A stretch of 17,473 bases of DNA, taken from an uncultured Novosphingobium sp. Lineage in GTDB: Bacteria > Pseudomonadota > Alphaproteobacteria > Sphingomonadales > Sphingomonadaceae. Numbering within the stretch: position 1 is the first letter of the stretch; each line of letters begins with the position of its first letter. A model generated the notes under the pieces. It was not told the origin of the DNA. It did no database searches and saw nothing but the letters and a program-made list of their open reading frames with translations. The position numbers were made by a program, and so were the translations under genes. Shown in pieces: positions 14,300-17,473 of this stretch. Where the stretch lies: positions 1 through 17,473 of the forward strand of contig CALMBN010000176.1 of the NCBI GenBank assembly GCA_937860195.1, in the 5' to 3' direction.

Positions 14300-14629
14300 A
14301 TGAGCTGCTCTGAAAATACGAATGCGGCCGCCCATGACGCGCTCGAAGCGCTGGATGATGCGATTGCCGCCGCTGCATTTCGCCGGCTTGTCCGGCATTT
14401 GCGGCACCGCCATGACGCGCAAAACATCGAGCTGATGGGGCTTGCCGGGTTCTGCCGCAACTGCCTGGCCGACTGGATTGTCGATGCCGGTGCGGAGCTC
14501 GACAAGGAGGCCGCGCGCGCAGTAATCCACGGGATGGCCAGCACGGAGTGGAAGGCCCGGTTCCAGAGTGCGGCAACCCCAGAGCAGCTGGAACTGATGG
14601 CGGAGAGCATGAAGCGGAATCCAGCCTAG
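14300..14629 (+). CDS. DUF1244 family protein
   Basis: A 109-residue soluble protein of the proteobacterial DUF1244 family, whose function is not established. The hallmark is RRLVRHLRHRHDAQN followed by LMGLAGFCRNCLADWIVDAG, with two conserved cysteines that could bind metal or be redox active (inference). The C-terminus MESMKRN-like end matches the family. ATG 14300 is chosen over an in-frame upstream ATG (14228) because AAGGAAA at 14288-14294 precedes it and because the upstream part overlaps the pyk start region. It diverges from pyk, with 65 bp between the starts, and is followed after 84 bp by gapR. Confidence 0.88.
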   Translation: MSCSENTNAAAHDALEALDDAIAAAAFRRLVRHLRHRHDAQNIELMGLAGFCRNCLADWIVDAGAELDKEAARAVIHGMASTEWKARFQSAATPEQLELMAESMKRNPA

Positions 14630-14713
14630 ATTTCCACAGCCTCGCTTTTGCCCGAATCAATTGCCGCCGCTACCGCGCCTCCAGCTGATTCATCGACTTG
14701 GAGTTTTCAACAA

Positions 14714-14950
14714 ATGGCCACTGCCACCGACGACCGCCTGCGCCTGCTGATCGAACGCGTCGAACGCCTTGAAGAGGAAAAAAAGGGCATCGGCGACGAT
14801 ATCAAGGACGTTTATGCCGAGGCCAAGGCAGTCGGCTATGATGCCAAGATCATGCGAAAGGTGGTTGCGCTCCGCAAGATGAAGCCCGACGACCGCGCCG
14901 AAATGGAAGCGATCCTTGATTTGTACAAAGCGGCACTGGGGCTGGGGTAA
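14714..14950 (+). CDS. gapR: GapR-family (DUF2312) nucleoid-associated protein
   Basis: A 78-residue homologue of GapR, the alphaproteobacterial nucleoid protein that encircles AT-rich, overtwisted DNA ahead of replication and transcription and supports topoisomerase action. The sequence shows [19 protein letters not shown], a heptad-like coiled coil for dimerisation, then [15 protein letters not shown] and the basic [17 protein letters not shown] segment that contacts DNA, ending [12 protein letters not shown]. Length is close to family size. ATG 14714 is chosen; a TTG start at 14648 would add 22 unrelated residues. GGAG at 14700-14703 may serve as the ribosome-binding site. Confidence 0.93.
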   Translation: MATATDDRLRLLIERVERLEEEKKGIGDDIKDVYAEAKAVGYDAKIMRKVVALRKMKPDDRAEMEAILDLYKAALGLG

Positions 14951-14970
14951 GCAGGGCTGATGCTTTTTCG

Positions 14971-14994
14971 CTTTTGATCCATGCAGATCAAAGG
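14971..14994. other. Inverted repeat upstream of the YbjQ-like gene
   Basis: CTTTTGATC (14971-14979) and GATCAAAGG (14986-14994) pair over 9 bp with one G-T wobble around a 6-base loop. It lies 20 bp after the gapR stop and 40 bp before the YbjQ-like start. It could be a weak gapR terminator stem (no T-tract follows) or an operator dyad; neither is shown. Confidence 0.35.
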
Positions 14995-15034
14995 CTATCT
15001 TGAGTCAACCAACCCGCCAGCCAAGGAACCAGCC

Positions 15035-15352
15035 ATGATCATCACCACAACCCCCACGATCGAAGGCCAACCGATCCAGAAATACTGCGGCGTGGTCACC
15101 GGCGAGGTGATCGCCGGGGCCAATATCGTCCGCGATCTGTTTGCTTCGGTAACCGACATTTTCGGCGGTCGCTCGGGCAAGTATGAAGAGGTGCTGGCCA
15201 GCGCCCGGACCCAGGCCTTTGCCGAACTTGAAGCCGCTGCTATCCGTCAAGGCGGCAATGCGGTGGTTGGGGTCGATATCGACTATGAAGTGCTGGGCAA
15301 GGCCGGCTCGATGCTGATGGTTACTTGTTCGGGAACCGCCGTGGTTGTCTGA
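15035..15352 (+). CDS. YbjQ/UPF0145 family protein
   Basis: A 105-residue protein of the UPF0145 (YbjQ, former DUF74) family, function unknown; members form pentameric rings in crystal structures. Family features: an initial [14 protein letters not shown] strand, [18 protein letters not shown], the middle [13 protein letters not shown] helix and [14 protein letters not shown] followed by the C-terminal [16 protein letters not shown] 15035 has AAGGA at 15023-15027; a longer start at 14981 would include unrelated residues and the tail of the dyad. It lies between gapR and yebC on the same strand. Confidence 0.92.
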   Translation: MIITTTPTIEGQPIQKYCGVVTGEVIAGANIVRDLFASVTDIFGGRSGKYEEVLASARTQAFAELEAAAIRQGGNAVVGVDIDYEVLGKAGSMLMVTCSGTAVVV

Positions 15353-15408
15353 ACGGCGCTACTCGGCTAGGGGCGGGCCAATTCCCAACCCTAGCTGACG
15401 GCGATCCC

Positions 15409-16152
15409 ATGGCAGGCCATTCCAAATTCAAGAATATCATGCACCGCAAGGGTGCACAGGACAAAAAGCGTGCGGGGCTGTTTTCCAAGCTCAGCCGTGA
15501 AATCACCGTGGCGGCCAAGATGGGCATGCCCGATCCGGACTTTAACCCGCGGCTGCGCGCGGCGGTCAACGCCGCCAAGGCGCAATCGGTGCCGAAGGAC
15601 AATATCCAGCGCGCGATCGACAAGGCCAGCAAGGGTGACGGGGACAATTACGAAGAAATCCGCTATGAAGGCTACGGCCCGGGCGGGGTCGCTCTGATCG
15701 TGGAGGCGCTGACCGACAACCGCAACCGGACCGCCACCAATGTCCGCACAGCCTTTGCCAAGAACGGCGGAAATCTGGGCGCGAGCGGAGCAGTCAGCCA
15801 CGGGTTTGAGCGGCTCGGCCTGATCGAATACGGGATCAAGGCGGGTGATGAGGACAAAGTCCTCGAAGCCGCGATCGAAGCTGGGGCTGATGATGTCGAA
15901 AGCGATGAAGATGGCCACGCGATCTGGGTCGCGGTGGAAAACCTCCACCCGGTCGCTCGCGAACTCGAAACTGCACTGGGTGAGGCCGAGGGGGTCAAAC
16001 TGGGCTGGAAACCCGGCCTGAAGGTCGAAGTCGATGAAGGCGCTGCGGCCACGCTGCTCAAGCTGATCGACGTGCTCGACGATGATGATGACGTTCAGAC
16101 CGTCTGGGGCAATTACGATATCTCCGACGAAGTGATGGAAAAGCTGGGGTGA
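15409..16152 (+). CDS. yebC: YebC/PmpR (TACO1) family protein
   Basis: A 247-residue cytoplasmic protein of the YebC family, first described as a DNA-binding transcriptional regulator and later linked to translation (relief of ribosome stalling; TACO1 in mitochondria). Typical features are [20 protein letters not shown] at the start, [27 protein letters not shown], then [20 protein letters not shown] and [18 protein letters not shown], with an acidic C-terminal domain ending DEVMEKLG. Length is standard. ATG 15409 is chosen from family N-termini; a frame open to 15325 would overlap the YbjQ-like gene. It precedes ruvC, a frequent neighbour across bacteria. Confidence 0.97.
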   Translation: MAGHSKFKNIMHRKGAQDKKRAGLFSKLSREITVAAKMGMPDPDFNPRLRAAVNAAKAQSVPKDNIQRAIDKASKGDGDNYEEIRYEGYGPGGVALIVEALTDNRNRTATNVRTAFAKNGGNLGASGAVSHGFERLGLIEYGIKAGDEDKVLEAAIEAGADDVESDEDGHAIWVAVENLHPVARELETALGEAEGVKLGWKPGLKVEVDEGAAATLLKLIDVLDDDDDVQTVWGNYDISDEVMEKLG

Positions 16153-16208
16153 TGACTGGTGGGCGCTTGATCACGGTCGATGCGCAAAGCCGATGGCTTG
16201 CAGATTTA

Positions 16209-16353
16209 TCACGCAAAGACGCAAAAACGCAAAGAGGTTGCGCGCGGCGCCGCAGGCACGAATTAATTTTGAGTATGATCTGGCCCGACCGTTTGATGGT
16301 TGAGGGGCTTTGCCCCATTTCCAGCCTCTTCGCGTCTTTGCGTCTTTGCGTGA
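16209..16353. repeat. Long imperfect inverted repeat built of ACGCAAAG octamers
   Basis: The left arm (16209-16237) contains three tandem octamers, ACGCAAAG, ACGCAAAA, ACGCAAAG, ending in AGG. The right arm (16325-16353) is its reverse complement with 2 mismatches in 29 bases. The 87-base centre includes the hairpin GGGGC-TTT-GCCCC at 16304-16316. It fills the yebC-ruvC spacer and ends 22 bp before the ruvC ATG. Repeats of this CGCAAAGACGC kind are dispersed in many bacteria (recollection). No transposase or target duplication is seen. Confidence 0.8.
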
Positions 16354-16375
16354 ATCAACCTTCTTCTTTGCTTCC

Positions 16376-16873
16376 ATGCTGATCATCGGCCTTGATCCCT
16401 CTTTGACCTGTACGGGCTGGGGGATCGTGGCCAGACAGGGCAACCGGCTGAGCCATATTGCCAATGGCCAGATCAGGACCGATCCCAAGGCCAGTCTGGC
16501 CCAGCGGCTGGTCACGCTCGACAGCGGTCTGGCTGATGTCATCGCGCTGCACCGCCCTGAAACTGGCGCGGTCGAGGAAGTCTTCGTCAACGCCAACGCT
16601 CAGTCGACGCTCAAGCTGGGGCAGGCCCGCGGGGTCTGCCTGCTGGCGCTGGCGCGGGCCGGAATGCCGGTCGCGGAATATGCCACCCGGCTGGTCAAGA
16701 AAGCGATAGTTGGCACAGGCGGGGCAGAGAAGGCGCAGGTTCAGGCGATGCTCGGCGTGTTGCTGCCGGGGGTCAAGCTGGCCGGAGCCGATGCCGCCGA
16801 TGCCTTGGCAGTGGCGATCACCCACGCGAATTTGATGGGCGCAGCCAGCACAGGTTCATCGGCGGGCAGGTAG
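16376..16873 (+). CDS. ruvC: Crossover junction endodeoxyribonuclease RuvC
   Basis: A 165-residue homodimeric resolvase that cuts Holliday junctions with RuvAB. All four catalytic carboxylates are visible: D7 in [15 protein letters not shown]67 in GAVEEVFVN, and D139 and D142 in [11 protein letters not shown]. The connecting [14 protein letters not shown] block and [21 protein letters not shown] are standard. ATG 16376 is chosen from the family N-terminus. No Shine-Dalgarno sequence precedes it, because the inverted repeat arm ends 22 bp upstream; the open frame that continues to 16310 only encodes repeat sequence. A small lipoprotein gene separates it from ruvA. Confidence 0.97.
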   Translation: MLIIGLDPSLTCTGWGIVARQGNRLSHIANGQIRTDPKASLAQRLVTLDSGLADVIALHRPETGAVEEVFVNANAQSTLKLGQARGVCLLALARAGMPVAEYATRLVKKAIVGTGGAEKAQVQAMLGVLLPGVKLAGADAADALAVAITHANLMGAASTGSSAGR

Positions 16874-16902
16874 CCGGGCGGCAACTGTTACGGAGTTGCC
16901 CA

Positions 16903-17241
16903 ATGCCGCGTTTCAAACTGCTTTCTCTCGCCGCGCTGGCGGGCCTGACGCTGTCAGGCTGTGTTGCCAGCCGTTACCAGATATCCGATTCGCTGATGCG
17001 CTATGGCCTCAATGAAAATCAGGCTGGCTGCGCTGCGGAATTCCTGCACGGGCACCTCAGCACGGGGCAAGTCAGCCGTCTGACAAAGGCCGCGCGCTAT
17101 TACAACAAGAATGGCCCGCTGCGGCTGGGCGATCTGGTCCGGGTCGCCGGATCGATGGAAGATCCCGAGATCCTGTTGCAAGTCGGCGCGGCGGCCTTTG
17201 CCTGCAAACTGGCGGCGGACATTCCGATCGGGCGGCTGTAG
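16903..17241 (+). CDS. Small predicted lipoprotein between ruvC and ruvA
   Basis: A 112-residue protein with a type II signal peptide: basic MPRFK, hydrophobic [12 protein letters not shown], then lipobox LSGC with the modified cysteine at C20, so it is expected to be a membrane-anchored periplasmic lipoprotein. The mature part is largely helical by appearance, with two further cysteines (C43, C101) that could form a disulfide. I do not recognise a named domain. GGAG at 16891-16894 gives a plausible ribosome-binding site for ATG 16903. Its placement inside the ruv locus, 29 bp after ruvC and 47 bp before ruvA, is probably transcriptional hitch-hiking rather than a recombination role. Confidence 0.75.
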   Translation: MPRFKLLSLAALAGLTLSGCVASRYQISDSLMRYGLNENQAGCAAEFLHGHLSTGQVSRLTKAARYYNKNGPLRLGDLVRVAGSMEDPEILLQVGAAAFACKLAADIPIGRL

Positions 17242-17288
17242 CCGACGCAGACTTGCGCGGGGCGATCAGGCGGTTCATAGAACAAAGC

Positions 17289-17473
17289 ATGATCGCCAAG
17301 CTGACCGGAACGCTCGATGACTTCGGCCCTGACTGGGCGGTGATCGACGTGGGCGGGGTCGGCTATCTGGTCCAGTGTTCGGCCCGTACGCTGGATGCGC
17401 TGGGCAATCGCGAGTCGGCACCGTTGGCGGGCGACGCGCAGACGCAGATCGTCGCCGTCCTGCGACACAAGCC
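17289..17473 (+). CDS. ruvA: Holliday junction helicase subunit RuvA, N-terminal fragment (3' cut by window edge)
   Basis: The first 61 codons plus two bases are present. The start [20 protein letters not shown] and [15 protein letters not shown] are the hallmark OB-fold domain of RuvA, which binds Holliday junctions as a tetramer and loads RuvB. ATG 17289 has no clear ribosome-binding site. The rest of the gene lies outside the window. The last ~20 visible residues ([20 protein letters not shown] and beyond) do not show the expected H-x-x-x-R-E-D-like end of the OB fold, so a frameshift or real divergence near the window edge is possible. Confidence 0.88.
   Translation, partial: MIAKLTGTLDDFGPDWAVIDVGGVGYLVQCSARTLDALGNRESAPLAGDAQTQIVAVLRHK

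Noticed and set aside
13191..14303. Long plus-strand open frame (370 codons) antisense to pyk
   Set aside because: Shadow frame of a strongly conserved pyruvate kinase; Gly/Arg/His-rich with no domain.
16149..16382. Small open frames across the yebC-ruvC spacer on both strands
   Set aside because: They consist mainly of translated octamer repeats (SRKDAKTQRG and similar) with no independent coding support.

Overview
The window is GC-rich bacterial chromosome, almost fully coding. It most likely comes from an alphaproteobacterium of the Sphingomonadales (Erythrobacteraceae/Sphingomonadaceae type). This is inferred from four things: a GapR (DUF2312) gene, a DUF1244 gene, a yebC-ruvC-ruvA block, and two copies of a CTGAGCTTGTCGAAG inverted-repeat element of a kind familiar from sphingomonad intergenic regions. 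I found no rRNA, tRNA, CRISPR array, transposase, phage gene or replication origin.

Layout. 1-555 is the C-terminal part of a D-glycerate 3-kinase-like P-loop kinase cut by the left window edge, followed by a small DUF805 membrane protein. A hairpin separates these from two flavoprotein genes on the minus strand (an HI0933/YhiN-type protein and a COG2509-type dehydrogenase), which are themselves separated by repeat element 1. The COG2509 gene overlaps by 4 bp the end of an AraC-family regulator, also on the minus strand. Divergent from the regulator is a tight plus-strand operon (5128-8818): a cupin dioxygenase of the 2,4'-dihydroxyacetophenone dioxygenase/ChrR-like group, a TauD/TfdA Fe(II)/2-oxoglutarate dioxygenase, an Asp-nucleophile alpha/beta hydrolase (epoxide hydrolase or dehalogenase type) and an MFS transporter. 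Directly upstream of the regulator's preferred start are two 19-bp direct repeats with a 21-bp period, the geometry of tandem AraC half-sites. This regulator, operator and four-gene set looks like a self-contained, substrate-inducible catabolic module and is the most interesting part of the window. I cannot name its substrate.

From 8815 rightwards the content is mostly housekeeping. ftsK and a divergent ThiE-like gene are on the minus strand. yggS (PLP homeostasis) is on the plus strand, followed by repeat element 2. A 56-aa KOW-motif protein sits 3 bp downstream of pyk (minus strand). A plus-strand run follows: DUF1244, gapR, a YbjQ/UPF0145 protein, yebC, a long inverted repeat, ruvC, a small predicted lipoprotein, and the first 61 codons of ruvA, cut by the right edge.

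No stretch above about 300 bases lacks a gene. The largest gaps (2238-2367, 5001-5127, 12429-12602, 16153-16375) hold repeat element 1, the candidate operator/promoter region, repeat element 2 and the octamer-based inverted repeat. Start codons were chosen from family N-termini, Shine-Dalgarno-like sequences and neighbour overlaps. Uncertain starts are flagged.
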